The notes under the pieces are model-generated. The model saw only the letters and a program-made list of their open reading frames with translations. It did no database searches and was not told the DNA's origin. Source: UBA2882 sp045542735 (GTDB lineage: Bacteria > Bacillota > Clostridia > Lachnospirales > Lachnospiraceae). From it: a DNA stretch of 64,000 bases. The DNA is taken from contig JAZQLQ010000026.1 of NCBI GenBank assembly GCA_045542735.1, forward strand, positions 62,001 through 126,000, given 5' to 3'. Each line of letters starts with the position of its first letter. Within the stretch, counting starts at the first letter, position 1. The position numbers and the translations under genes were made by a program. Below are positions 16,451 through 24,851 of the stretch, piece by piece.

Positions 16451-17023
16451 TTATAGACATTCTTCAATAACTACCGCTGTTCCATATATCATAATATGAG
16501 CTACATCCCTCCCCATTGAAGATTCAGCATCTATTCCTATAATTGCATTTGCACCTCTTTTATCTGCTTCTATTTTTATTTTATTCATAGCATATTCTCT
16601 TGCCTTTTTCACTTGTGAACCAATCCCTGTTAATTCCTCCGATTCAGTAAGTGAAAAATTGAAACCATCATCCAATGAAGATAGGATAGAATCTTTTAAA
16701 CTAGATCTATAAAACACTTCTCCAAAAACTAGTCCACATTGCTTTACAATTTTATATCCTTCAATACTGGGTGTAGATGTCAAAATCATTGCCTCTATAG
16801 CTTCATTCATTCGCATATATTCCTGCGATATCAATTCATCTTTTTCAACTTTGTTAATACAATATTCTTCAATATATTTTTGTTGTTCATCTGCCGATAT
16901 CTTGTTCCAATATATATCTGTTATTGGTGCAACTACAAATTCAGACCCACACAATGGACAACGTTCCCTTTTATCAGTCATTGCTTTTTTACATTTTACA
17001 CAAAATTTCATTTTTTCAGCCAT
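16451..17023 (-). CDS. Zinc-ribbon plus YbjQ/UPF0145 domain protein
   Basis: A 190-residue protein. An N-terminal zinc ribbon has two CxxC pairs (FCVKCKK and CPLCGSE). A helical linker of about 45 residues leads to a YbjQ-type heavy-metal-binding-like domain (residues about 80-190) with GYKIVKQCGLVFGEV, then KRGANAIIGIDAESS. YbjQ domains form pentamers of uncertain role, so function is not assigned. GGGAGG precedes the ATG. Same strand and AT-rich composition as its neighbours; the 172-nt gap to the next gene holds nothing clear. Confidence 0.8.
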   Translation of the reverse strand: MAEKMKFCVKCKKAMTDKRERCPLCGSEFVVAPITDIYWNKISADEQQKYIEEYCINKVEKDELISQEYMRMNEAIEAMILTSTPSIEGYKIVKQCGLVFGEVFYRSSLKDSILSSLDDGFNFSLTESEELTGIGSQVKKAREYAMNKIKIEADKRGANAIIGIDAESSMGRDVAHIMIYGTAVVIEECL

Positions 17024-17158
17024 GATTAACCTCCCAAATAATAAATATTATCTTTATTTTATTCCTACATTCCTTGTCCTGTCAATAAATCGATATCTCA
17101 GAAAAATCTATGAAATAAGATATATTTCCCCTCTTAAGTATTTCAAATATATAAGAAA

Positions 17159-17191
17159 AGAGAGCGGAAACACATAATGTCTCCACTCTCT
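17159..17191 (-). terminator. Terminator of the PBECR gene
   Basis: 14-bp stem (17159-17172 with 17178-17191) that pairs fully, with two G-U wobbles, only on the minus strand. Followed there by CTTTTCTT. Confidence 0.7.
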
Positions 17192-17337
17192 TTTAATAAT
17201 ATCACATAAACCAAAAAGTTAAAGGTGGGTGTGCCCCTTCCCACATTTCTTTTGACCCAAAGGGTGCGTAGCAGCACAATCTCTACTTCAATAACCTTTT
17301 GGCAACTGCCTTATTATTTTATGTTAGTTTACAAGAA

Positions 17338-17739
17338 TTATTCGTTCTTGTAAAGCACTTCATTTCTTTCTAGCATCTTTTTCAAATTTTTATCCCTCAC
17401 TCGATATGAGGTCATAATTGAATTCTTTAATTCTTTTTTGTCTGTACTTAACGCAACTCTAACAACTACACTTATATTAGTATCTGTCAGTTTTTTTATC
17501 ATAAAAACTGTTCCTTCATTCTTTTCATCTTTTACAATAATATCCGGTTGCGTTACCGCCAAAATACCATATTTTAAAAATAATTCGTAATCTTGCGGAT
17601 GCCGTTCCATTATATGTACACGCCGCTCGTTTGTGAGAATAATCTCATCTGTTTGTATCTCCCCAAAGGTCTGCACCAATGGTTCTAACTTTATTTTACC
17701 TAGTAACCTTGCTCTGTCCTCCACTTCATTCAATTTCAT
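17338..17739 (-). CDS. Stand-alone PBECR-type (barnase/EndoU/RelE-like) nuclease domain protein
   Basis: A 133-residue protein resembling the PBECR nuclease domains found at the ends of phage and toxin proteins. Visible hallmarks: EIILTNERRVHIMERHPQDY with a conserved histidine pair, then a VTQPDIIVKDEKN strand, VVVRVALSTDK, and the terminal NSIMTSYRVRDKNLKKML. These nucleases are thought to cleave RNA. No cognate immunity gene is obvious beside it. It has its own promoter and terminator on the minus strand, so it is expressed alone. Role may be toxin, phage defence or relic; not settled. Confidence 0.65.
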   Translation of the reverse strand: MKLNEVEDRARLLGKIKLEPLVQTFGEIQTDEIILTNERRVHIMERHPQDYELFLKYGILAVTQPDIIVKDEKNEGTVFMIKKLTDTNISVVVRVALSTDKKELKNSIMTSYRVRDKNLKKMLERNEVLYKNE

Positions 17740-17829
17740 CTTAACATCTCCTTGAACTCTTTAGGTTAGCGATACACACCTCTTGTGTACCGGTTTAAAT
17801 AATAAATTTTGATGCTAGTTCTTAATTAA

Positions 17830-17858
17830 ATTATATCAACCACGTCTTATTTTTACAA
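17830..17858 (-). promoter_or_regulatory. Promoter of the PBECR gene
   Basis: On the minus strand: TTGTAA (17858-17853), 17-bp spacer, TATAAT (17835-17830), 91 nt before the ATG. Confidence 0.7.
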
Positions 17859-17923
17859 GATATAATCCCTGTTTAAATTCTAATATTTTTTTAAAAAGAA
17901 ACTAGGGGTTTTCACACATCTCA

Positions 17924-18020
17924 TGTTATAATATTTTCACAGACAACTAAACGAGAAGGACAGTTAAAATGACAACGACGAAGCCCAATGGGTAAGGATT
18001 CTTTCTTTGTCGTTTTTATT
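17924..18020 (+). ncRNA. Short leader/attenuator RNA with an 8-codon peptide
   Basis: An extended -10 (TGT-TATAAT at 17924-17932) is followed by AAGGA and an 8-codon frame MTTTKPNG (17969-17995). The frame is embedded in a terminator: AACGACGAAG (17974-17983) pairs with CTTTGTCGTT (18005-18014), with a nested CCC-AAT-GGG, then TTTTTATTTTTT. The transcript would be about 80-90 nt. No gene on this strand follows before murG, which is antisense. It is therefore an orphan leader or a small RNA. Confidence 0.5.
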
Positions 18021-18031
18021 TTTTAAAAAAA

Positions 18032-18156
18032 GTTACCCAATTTGTTACCCATGCAATTGTTACCAAATATTTTTTCCATGAAAATTTTACAAAAATTTCT
18101 TAAGCGAAAAATTCAAGAATTCGCAATTAAATTTCATAAAAAGGTGGTAACAAATT
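18032..18156. repeat. GTTACC repeats with an 11-bp inverted pair
   Basis: GTTACCCA at 18032 and 18044, and GTTACCA at 18059, are direct repeats about 12-15 bp apart. AATTTGTTACC (18039-18049) recurs inverted as GGTAACAAATT (18146-18156). Between them is an AT-rich stretch with GCGAA/TTCGC arms. This resembles arm sites of a tyrosine recombinase, but no integrase is present. The rest of 17740-18318 is non-coding. Confidence 0.4.
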
Positions 18157-18247
18157 AACAAAATAAATATTTGGACTGCGGTGCTAAACCGAGACCACCT
18201 ATATTGTCGTATGGGTAGAAATATATTTTAAAAACTTTTGTAATGAA

Positions 18248-18280
18248 AAAGTGCTCCCGACTATTAGTCAGGGGCACTTT
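18248..18280 (-). terminator. Terminator of murG
   Basis: 15-bp stem (18248-18262 with 18266-18280, wobbles) and a 3-nt loop, followed on the minus strand by TTTTTC. Confidence 0.8.
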
Positions 18281-18318
18281 CATATCTTTTGTATGGTTAT
18301 TTTCTTTTCAGTAATTTT

Positions 18319-19410
18319 TTATTCTTCACTTTCTTCTTTTTCTTCCGCCTTTGCAACGGTTTCCTCAATCAAATTCAAGATTGTCTGAATAGAATCTCTC
18401 TGATGGGAACGTCCCATGGCATCGATAAAGCTCTGTTTTCTAAAGTACATATCATGAACGGTATCTACCAAAAGCTGTGTGGTGATGTCATCTTCAGAAA
18501 TCACAAGGGAATAGCCTTGGGATTCAAAGGATTTGGCATTGAGTATCTGGTCACCGCGGCTTCCTGCCATAAGAGGAATCAGGATGTTGGGTTTCTCCAG
18601 AGCCAAAAGCTCGCAGATGGCATTTGCACCGGCTCTGCTGATAACGATATCAGCCATAGCAAAGATATCCTTCAACTCAGATTTTACATATTCAAACTGC
18701 TTATAACCTTTTGTAGTAAGTAACAGATTGTCTACTTTGTCTTTTCCACAAATGTGAACAACCTGAAAGTCTTTTAACAATTCGGGAAGTGCATCACGGA
18801 CAGCCTTATTCACATTAGCAGCACCCAAGGAACCGCCGATTACCATGATAACGGGAGTATTGGCATCAAAACCGCAAAGGTCCAATGCCGCAATTTTATT
18901 TCCCTGTGCCAGCTCTGCACGGATGGGAGAACCGGTAAGCACTGCTTTATCCTCGGGGAGATATTGCATGGTCTCGGGGAAGTTGCAGCAAATTTTTTCT
19001 GCAACCGGGATACAAAGCTTGTTGGCAAGACCGGGAGTCATGTCGGATTCATGAATAATACAAGGGATTTTCAAGGATGCAGCCGCTCTTACTACGGGAA
19101 CGGATACAAAACCGCCCTTGGAGAAAATCACATCAGGTTTGATCTGTTTTAAAATCTTTCTTGCCTGGCTATAACCTTTCACCACGCGGAAAGGATCGGA
19201 AAAGTTCTTAACATCCAAATAACGACGAAGCTTACCGGTGGAGATACCATAGTAAGGAATGTCAAAGTCATCAATAAGCTTTGCTTCGATTCCTTCATAG
19301 GAACCGATATAATGAACGTCATAATCCAGTTCTTTCAGACCGGGTAAAAGTGCAATATTGGGTGTTACATGTCCGGCTGTACCGCCGCCTGTCAAAACGA
19401 TTCTTTTCAT
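18319..19410 (-). CDS. murG: Lipid II synthase MurG (UDP-GlcNAc transferase)
   Basis: Peripheral membrane GT28 glycosyltransferase (363 aa) that adds GlcNAc to lipid I, the last cytoplasmic step in peptidoglycan precursor synthesis. N-terminal loop TGGGTAGHVTPNIAL, the second glycine-rich loop (VIGGSLGAANVN) and the donor-binding region (SRAGANAICELLALEKPNILIP) are all present. It ends with a short acidic tail (EKEESEE). Encoded alone rather than in a dcw cluster. A downstream hairpin terminates it. Confidence 0.96.
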   Translation of the reverse strand: MKRIVLTGGGTAGHVTPNIALLPGLKELDYDVHYIGSYEGIEAKLIDDFDIPYYGISTGKLRRYLDVKNFSDPFRVVKGYSQARKILKQIKPDVIFSKGGFVSVPVVRAAASLKIPCIIHESDMTPGLANKLCIPVAEKICCNFPETMQYLPEDKAVLTGSPIRAELAQGNKIAALDLCGFDANTPVIMVIGGSLGAANVNKAVRDALPELLKDFQVVHICGKDKVDNLLLTTKGYKQFEYVKSELKDIFAMADIVISRAGANAICELLALEKPNILIPLMAGSRGDQILNAKSFESQGYSLVISEDDITTQLLVDTVHDMYFRKQSFIDAMGRSHQRDSIQTILNLIEETVAKAEEKEESEE

Positions 19411-19441
19411 AATAAAAACTCCAAAATCACTATAAAATATA

Positions 19442-19681
19442 TTATTTTGTCATGGACTCCAAAGCTTGTGCAAGCTGATCGGGACAAGAAGTGGATTTAA
19501 ATCCGCATTTGATGCCCTTTAATCTCTCAATGGCGTCCTCCGTTTTCATTCCCTTTACCAAAGAAGCAATTCCCTGTAGATTGCCGTGGCAGCCGCCCTG
19601 AAAGGAAACAGATTTGATAATATCTCCGTCCAATTCAATGTCGATTGCCTGTGAACAAACACCTTTTGGTTTATAAATCAT
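19442..19681 (-). CDS. TSCPD-domain protein (TIGR03905 type)
   Basis: A 79-residue protein ending in the TSCPD motif: SVSFQGGCHGNLQGIASL, then KCGFKSTSCPDQLAQAL. Conserved cysteines suggest metal binding. TSCPD domains occur at the C-terminus of some ribonucleotide reductases; the stand-alone form has no settled function. ATG at 19681 is chosen for AGAGGAA; it gives the family start MIYKPKGVCSQAI. 31 nt upstream of murG on the same strand, so they may be cotranscribed. Confidence 0.85.
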   Translation of the reverse strand: MIYKPKGVCSQAIDIELDGDIIKSVSFQGGCHGNLQGIASLVKGMKTEDAIERLKGIKCGFKSTSCPDQLAQALESMTK

Positions 19682-19856
19682 AATATTCCTCTTTTCCATA
19701 TTAAGTGCATTTATAGTTTGTTCCATATAGGCGAGATTATAGCAGAAAAATATTGGTTTTTCCAGTATTTGCTTGCAAATAAAATATTATTTTGCTAAAC
19801 TGATTTTGGTTATAAACTAGGTTTCGTAGCAAACCATTAATAAAGGAGAGAAAGCA

Positions 19857-21209
19857 ATGAGTAAAAAAGTAACTTTTGACTACTCCAAAGTTGCCCCTTT
19901 CGTAAGTGACAACGAGGTTGAATTAATGAAAAAACAGGTTATGGATGCCAAAGATTTATTAGTATCCAAAACAGGTGCCGGCAATGATTTCTTAGGATGG
20001 ATCGACTTACCGGTAGCATATGATAAAGATGAATTTGACAGAATCAAAAAAGCTGCAGCTAAGATTCAGGAAGATTCCGAGGTATTGGTTGTAATCGGTA
20101 TCGGCGGTTCTTATCTTGGAGCAAGAGCAGCAATTGAGTTCTTAAGACATAGCTTCTACAATGTGATTTCCAAAGATCAGAGAAAAACTCCTGAGATTTA
20201 CTTTGTTGGAAACTCTATTTCCACAACTTATTTAAAAGACTTAATCGATGTAATCGGTGACAGAGATTTCTCCATCAACATGATCTCCAAATCCGGTACA
20301 ACAACAGAGCCTGCTATCGCTTTCCGTATCTTTAAAGAAATGGCTGAGAAGAAATATGGTAAAGAAGGCGCAGCTAAGAGAATTTATGCTACAACCGATA
20401 AAGCAAGAGGATCTTTAAAGAACCTTGCAAATGAAGAAGGTTATGAATCCTTCATCGTTCCCGATGATATCGGCGGACGTTTCTCCGTTCTTACTGCTGT
20501 AGGTTTACTTCCTATCGCTGTATCCGGTGCTGATATCGATAAATTGATGGAAGGTGCTGCTAGCGGAAGAGAAATGGCATTGAATCTTCCTTATGAAGAG
20601 AACGATGCATTATTATACGCTGCACTTCGTAACATCTTATTAAGAAAAGGTAAAACAATCGAAGTATTGGCTAACTATGAGCCCAATGTACACTTCGTAT
20701 CCGAATGGTGGAAACAGTTATACGGCGAGTCCGAAGGAAAAGATCAGAAAGGTATCTTCCCTGCAAGTGTTGACCTTACAACAGATCTTCACTCCATGGG
20801 TCAGTTCATCCAGGACGGCGCAAGAATCATGTTCGAGACAGTTATCAACGTAGAGCAGTCCCGAGAAGAAATCAAGATTGGTACAGAGCCTGTTGATCTT
20901 GACGGATTAAACTACTTAGCAGGACAGACTGTAGATTTCGTAAACAAATCTGCTATGAATGGTACAATCTTAGCTCATACAGACGGACAGGTTCCTAACT
21001 TAATGGTTAAGATTCCTGAAGAGACAGAGTTCTACCTTGGACAGTTATTCTACTTCTTCGAGTTTGCATGCGGTGTCAGCGGTTATGTATTGGGAGTAAA
21101 TCCTTTCAACCAGCCCGGTGTAGAAAGCTACAAGAAAAACATGTTTGCATTACTTGGCAAACCCGGCTTTGAAGCTCAGAGAGAAGAATTATTGGCAAGA
21201 TTACAGTAA
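19857..21209 (+). CDS. pgi: Glucose-6-phosphate isomerase
   Basis: Glycolytic isomerase (450 aa), the short bacterial form. Sugar-phosphate-binding SIS folds show VIGIGGSYLGARAAIEFL, NMISKSGTTTEPAIAFR, and the second signature GIFPASVDLTTDLHSMGQFIQDG. The base Glu and catalytic Lys positions fall in the expected regions. AAGGAGAG precedes the ATG. Codon use is strongly biased, as expected for a highly expressed gene. Ends at its own terminator. Confidence 0.97.
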   Translation: MSKKVTFDYSKVAPFVSDNEVELMKKQVMDAKDLLVSKTGAGNDFLGWIDLPVAYDKDEFDRIKKAAAKIQEDSEVLVVIGIGGSYLGARAAIEFLRHSFYNVISKDQRKTPEIYFVGNSISTTYLKDLIDVIGDRDFSINMISKSGTTTEPAIAFRIFKEMAEKKYGKEGAAKRIYATTDKARGSLKNLANEEGYESFIVPDDIGGRFSVLTAVGLLPIAVSGADIDKLMEGAASGREMALNLPYEENDALLYAALRNILLRKGKTIEVLANYEPNVHFVSEWWKQLYGESEGKDQKGIFPASVDLTTDLHSMGQFIQDGARIMFETVINVEQSREEIKIGTEPVDLDGLNYLAGQTVDFVNKSAMNGTILAHTDGQVPNLMVKIPEETEFYLGQLFYFFEFACGVSGYVLGVNPFNQPGVESYKKNMFALLGKPGFEAQREELLARLQ

Positions 21210-21247
21210 TCAACTGTAAATAGCATTTGAAATAATTTTATGGAAAG

Positions 21248-21287
21248 AATCCCATGCAGGTACTATAATATCTGTATGGGATTTTTA
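21248..21287 (+). terminator. Terminator of pgi
   Basis: AATCCCATGCAG (21248-21259) pairs with CTGTATGGGATT (21272-21283), followed by a T-run. The next gene's ribosome site begins 7 nt later. Confidence 0.8.
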
Positions 21288-21302
21288 TATGGAGGAAATA
21301 TA

Positions 21303-22262
21303 ATGAACATCGTAGTATTAGAAAGACAAAGCATCGGTGAAGATATCGATGTAACCATTTATGAAGAATTAGGTAATGTAACTTATTATGACAATAGTCT
21401 GGCAGAGGATATTCCGGAGAGAGTGAAAGACGCGGATGTCATCATCGTAAACAAAGGCCCCATGAATGAGAACACATTAAAAGATGCTCCCAATGTAAAA
21501 TTGATTTGTACCTTTGCTACAGGATATGACAGTGTAGATACAGAATATTGCAAAAACAGAGGAATCAGCGTTGCCAATGTAGTGGATTATTCTACGGCAG
21601 CAGTTGCACAGCATACTTTTGCGTTGGCATTGTATCTGTTGGAGAGACTGCCCCATTATGATCATTATGTAAAATCCGGTGCATATGGTGCACAAAAACG
21701 GTTCTCCAACTTTGATGAGCCCTTTGTAGAGCTGGAAGGGAAAACATGGGGAGTTATCGGACTTGGCAATATCGGTAAGAAGGTTGCACGAATTGCAGAA
21801 GGTTTTGGTTGTAAGGTGATTTACTATTCTGTAACCGGCAAAAATGCGTGTACGGATTATGAAAAAGTAGACTTGGATGATTTATTATCTCGCTCTGATT
21901 TTGTGTCGGTTCATTGTCCCTTATCGGATCTGACCAGAAATCTCATTGATTATGAAGCTATGAAGAAAATGAAAAAGTCTGCAATCCTTATTAATGTAGC
22001 ACGGGGACCTGTGGTAAATAATAAGGATTTATACAAGGCCTTGGAAGAAGGTGAAATCTACGCAGCAGGCTTGGATGTATTGGAAGAGGAGCCTATCCGC
22101 CCGGAAAATCCGTTAAGTCAAATTATGGATAGTAAAAAGTTGATTATTACACCTCATATGGCATGGGCAAGTATTGAAGCAAGAACCAGACTTGCAGGCG
22201 AAGTATACAAAAATATTGTAGCTTATTTTAATGGTGAAAAGAGAAATATCGTAAATCCATAA
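21303..22262 (+). CDS. D-isomer-specific 2-hydroxyacid dehydrogenase
   Basis: NAD-dependent oxidoreductase (319 aa) that reduces 2-ketoacids to D-2-hydroxyacids. The Rossmann motif is GLGNIGKKVARIAEGFG. Catalytic residues are Arg in LINVARGPVV, Glu in LDVLEEEPI and His in IITPHMAWAS. The family includes hydroxypyruvate/glyoxylate reductases and D-lactate dehydrogenases; sequence alone does not decide between them. ATG at 21303 follows GGAGGAAATATA. It lies just after the pgi terminator, so its transcription is by read-through or an unseen promoter. Confidence 0.9.
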   Translation: MNIVVLERQSIGEDIDVTIYEELGNVTYYDNSLAEDIPERVKDADVIIVNKGPMNENTLKDAPNVKLICTFATGYDSVDTEYCKNRGISVANVVDYSTAAVAQHTFALALYLLERLPHYDHYVKSGAYGAQKRFSNFDEPFVELEGKTWGVIGLGNIGKKVARIAEGFGCKVIYYSVTGKNACTDYEKVDLDDLLSRSDFVSVHCPLSDLTRNLIDYEAMKKMKKSAILINVARGPVVNNKDLYKALEEGEIYAAGLDVLEEEPIRPENPLSQIMDSKKLIITPHMAWASIEARTRLAGEVYKNIVAYFNGEKRNIVNP

Positions 22263-22276
22263 AAACACAAAAAAGT

Positions 22277-22302
22277 CGGCGTCAATCATTTGATTGACGC
22301 CG
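22277..22302. terminator. Strong hairpin after the hydroxyacid dehydrogenase gene
   Basis: A 12-bp perfect inverted repeat, CGGCGTCAATCA with TGATTGACGCCG, separated by TT. Preceded by A-rich and followed by T/C-rich sequence, so likely a terminator. Confidence 0.75.
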
Positions 22303-22687
22303 TTGCTTTCTTCTTAAGTTAGGTTTGGGTTTGTGATTGGTTGTGGTTGATAATTGCTAATTTCTTGACTTTTCTGTATCATAGTCCTTTTTTTGGAGAA
22401 ATGCAAGTTTACAAATAGTGGAAAATATGCCGAATTTATATACACTTTGCATAATGGGATAATTTATTTCAAATCAAAATGTCTTAATTTTGCAAGGTTG
22501 TTCACGGGCACGACACAGATTGTCGGCAAAAATAACAATAACCGGTGAAAAACGGGGAGTAAAATTGGGAATAGTGCAAGAAAATAAAAAAATTGCAGGA
22601 TAGTAATAAAAGAGAAATTATTGTATAATGTCCCAAGAGAATAATAACAAAATAATATAAAAATTAAGAAAAAATGGAGGAAAACAA
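22303..22687 (+). promoter_or_regulatory. Long leader region before ahcY
   Basis: No gene seen. TATAAT at 22624-22629 lies 59 nt before the ahcY ATG with a weak -35. A short hairpin (GACA-CAGAT-TGTC near 22513) and GC-richer patch at 22500-22560 are present, but I do not recognise an S-adenosylhomocysteine or SAM riboswitch. Confidence 0.35.
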
Positions 22688-23926
22688 ATGAGCAGCGAAA
22701 TCAGAGACATTAATCTGGCTCCCAGCGGTGAGCAGAAAATAGAATGGGTAAAGAGAAACTGTGATTTGCTTCGTACTTTGGAAGCAGAGTTTGAACAGAC
22801 AAAGCCTTTTGCAGGCAAGAAAATTGCTTTATCCGTACATTTAGAGGCAAAAACAGCATATCTTTGTAAAGTATTAAAAGCCGGTGGCGCAGAAATGTAT
22901 GTAACAGGTTCCAATCCCTTATCCACACAGGATGATGTGGCAGCAGCTTTGGTAAAAGCAGGTTTGGAAGTACATGCATGGTATGATGCCACAGACGACG
23001 AGTACAATCACCACATCCGTCAGGTATTAAAGGTTGGTCCCAACATTATCATTGATGACGGTGGCGATTTGGTAAATATGATGCATACCGAGTTTACAGA
23101 TTTGATTCCTCAGGTAATCGGTGGATGTGAAGAAACCACAACCGGTATTATCCGTTTGGAAGCTATGAACCGTGCAGGCAAATTGCAGTTCCCTATGGTT
23201 CGTGTAAATAATGCACAGTGCAAGCATTTCTTTGATAACCGTTATGGTACCGGCCAATCTGTATGGGATGGTATTAACCGTACTACCAACTTAATCGTAG
23301 CAGGCAAAGTAGTAGTAGTCGCAGGTTATGGTTGGTGTGGTAAAGGTACAGCCATGAGGGCCAAAGGCTTGGGTGCACAGGTAATTGTGACAGAAATTGA
23401 TCCTGTTAAAGCTATCGAAGCAGTTATGGACGGATTTGATGTTATGCCTATGAAGGAAGCAGCAAAATACGGAGATTTCTTTGTAACCGTAACAGGCTGC
23501 GACAAAGTTATTGATGAAGAAGATTTCATGGAAATGAAGGATGGAGCTATTCTTTGTAACGCAGGTCATTTTGATTGTGAGATTGATATGGCAAGACTCC
23601 GTGAAATGGCAGTTTCCTCCAAAGAGATGCGTAAAAACATCATCGGTTATACATTGCCCAACGGTAATACACTTTGCGTATTAGGTGAAGGCAGATTGGT
23701 AAATCTGGCTTGTGGTGACGGACATCCTGCCGAGATTATGGATATGAGCTTTGCAATCCAGGCATTGTCTGCAAAATATTTGGTAGAAAAAGCAGATACT
23801 TTGACAGAGAAGCTTATCGATGTTCCCCAGGAAGTAGATGAAGGCGTAGCAATCCGTAAGCTTAATTTCTTAGGTAAACAGATTGATGTCCTGACTCCTG
23901 AGCAGGAAAAATATTTGTACGGCTAA
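22688..23926 (+). CDS. ahcY: Adenosylhomocysteinase (S-adenosylhomocysteine hydrolase)
   Basis: NAD-dependent enzyme (412 aa) that splits S-adenosylhomocysteine into adenosine and homocysteine, relieving inhibition of methyltransferases. Visible landmarks: SVHLEAKTAYL, GGCEETTTGIIRLEAM, the NAD loop VVVAGYGWCGKGTAMRAKGLG and NAGHFDCEID near the end. Slightly short for the family (about 430), as common in Gram-positives and archaea. GGAGG lies before the ATG. Single gene, with a long leader. Confidence 0.96.
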   Translation: MSSEIRDINLAPSGEQKIEWVKRNCDLLRTLEAEFEQTKPFAGKKIALSVHLEAKTAYLCKVLKAGGAEMYVTGSNPLSTQDDVAAALVKAGLEVHAWYDATDDEYNHHIRQVLKVGPNIIIDDGGDLVNMMHTEFTDLIPQVIGGCEETTTGIIRLEAMNRAGKLQFPMVRVNNAQCKHFFDNRYGTGQSVWDGINRTTNLIVAGKVVVVAGYGWCGKGTAMRAKGLGAQVIVTEIDPVKAIEAVMDGFDVMPMKEAAKYGDFFVTVTGCDKVIDEEDFMEMKDGAILCNAGHFDCEIDMARLREMAVSSKEMRKNIIGYTLPNGNTLCVLGEGRLVNLACGDGHPAEIMDMSFAIQALSAKYLVEKADTLTEKLIDVPQEVDEGVAIRKLNFLGKQIDVLTPEQEKYLYG

Positions 23927-23975
23927 GACAAAAAGTATGAGTAAAAAGTTATAGATATACGATATAAACATCAAA

Positions 23976-24043
23976 GGTGTCGATAGATATTTATTGAAAT
24001 ACGATAAATATTTGTTGACACCTTATTTAATTGGTGGTATATT
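23976..24043 (+). promoter_or_regulatory. Imperfect inverted repeat overlapping the DUF2975-XRE promoter
   Basis: GGTGTC (23976-23981) and ATATTTAT are mirrored by ATAAATAT and GACACC (24017-24022), giving a 47-bp imperfect hairpin. Its right arm contains TTGACA (24015-24020) of a promoter with a 17-bp spacer and TATATT (24038-24043). It may terminate ahcY, act as an operator for the XRE protein, or both. Confidence 0.5.
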
Positions 24044-24089
24044 ATGGAAAACAGAGAAAACAACTCAAAAGAAAGTAGGAGGTTATGAT

Positions 24090-24569
24090 ATGAGTCAGAA
24101 AGGATTTGCCAATTCGTTAAAAGCAGCTATTATCGGTGTCGGTATCTGCGGATTGGTTGTGTATTTTTATTTTCTTCCCATGTGGGGAAAGGCAGCGGTA
24201 GCAGGGGCACCTGAGTATACCAATGCGTACATTCCATGGATGATTTTTCTTTGGATTACAGCGATTCCCTGTTATCTGGTATTGGTATGTGGATGGAGAA
24301 TTGCTACGGAAATCGGAAAGGACAATTCTTTTTCGGCAATCAATGCAAAGCTGTTAAAGTATGTTTCCGGTTTAGCAGCCTTTGATTCGGTTTTCTTATT
24401 TGTAGGTAGCGGTATTTTTTATGCCTTGGATATGTGTACCGGTATTTTGATGTTGCTGGCTGTAGTCGTTGTTTTTGCAGGAGTGACGGTAACAGTAGCG
24501 GCAGCCGCCGCATCCCACTTGGTATATAAAGCGGCAGCGCTCAAAGAAGAAAACGAACTGACGATTTAG
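24090..24569 (+). CDS. DUF2975 membrane protein
   Basis: A 159-residue integral membrane protein with four hydrophobic segments (about residues 10-30, 50-70, 92-112, 120-145). The arrangement and the GKDNSFSAINAKLLK loop fit DUF2975, a family usually paired with a small XRE regulator, as here. ATG at 24090 is selected by AGGAGG 7 nt upstream; earlier in-frame codons overlap the promoter. 15 nt separate it from the regulator. Function unknown. Confidence 0.8.
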   Translation: MSQKGFANSLKAAIIGVGICGLVVYFYFLPMWGKAAVAGAPEYTNAYIPWMIFLWITAIPCYLVLVCGWRIATEIGKDNSFSAINAKLLKYVSGLAAFDSVFLFVGSGIFYALDMCTGILMLLAVVVVFAGVTVTVAAAAASHLVYKAAALKEENELTI

Positions 24570-24584
24570 GAAAAGGGTGAATAT

Positions 24585-24806
24585 ATGATTATTATAAATG
24601 TAGATGTCATGTTGGCAAAACGAAAAATGAGTGTAACAGAATTAGCGGAAAGAGTTGGGATTACCATTGCCAATATTTCTATTTTAAAAAATGGAAGAGC
24701 AAAGGCTATCAAAATTGATACCTTAGATAAGATATGTAAGGCATTGGATTGTCAGCCGGGAGATATCTTGGAATGGCGCCCGGATGTAGAAGAGGATTTA
24801 TCATAA
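24585..24806 (+). CDS. Small XRE-family HTH regulator (YozG type)
   Basis: A 73-residue single-domain DNA-binding protein. The helix-turn-helix reads SVTELAERVGITIANISILKNG, followed by AIKIDTLDKICKALDCQPGDILEW, the signature of YozG-like regulators. It has no sensor domain. Cotranscribed with the DUF2975 gene and probably controls it; the inverted repeat upstream is a plausible binding site (inference). Confidence 0.9.
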   Translation: MIIINVDVMLAKRKMSVTELAERVGITIANISILKNGRAKAIKIDTLDKICKALDCQPGDILEWRPDVEEDLS

Positions 24807-24851
24807 AAGAGTGTAAAAGAGGAATTTTTCTTGATTTAGGAGGAGTTTGAC

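Noticed and set aside
18001..18160. Possible integrase C-terminus on the minus strand (VTIAWVTNWVT)
   Set aside because: An in-frame stop lies about 10 codons upstream and no other integrase motif is present; kept only as a repeat region.
22303..22687. S-adenosylhomocysteine riboswitch before ahcY
   Set aside because: I could not match the conserved SAH or SAM riboswitch cores; only a short hairpin and a promoter are visible.
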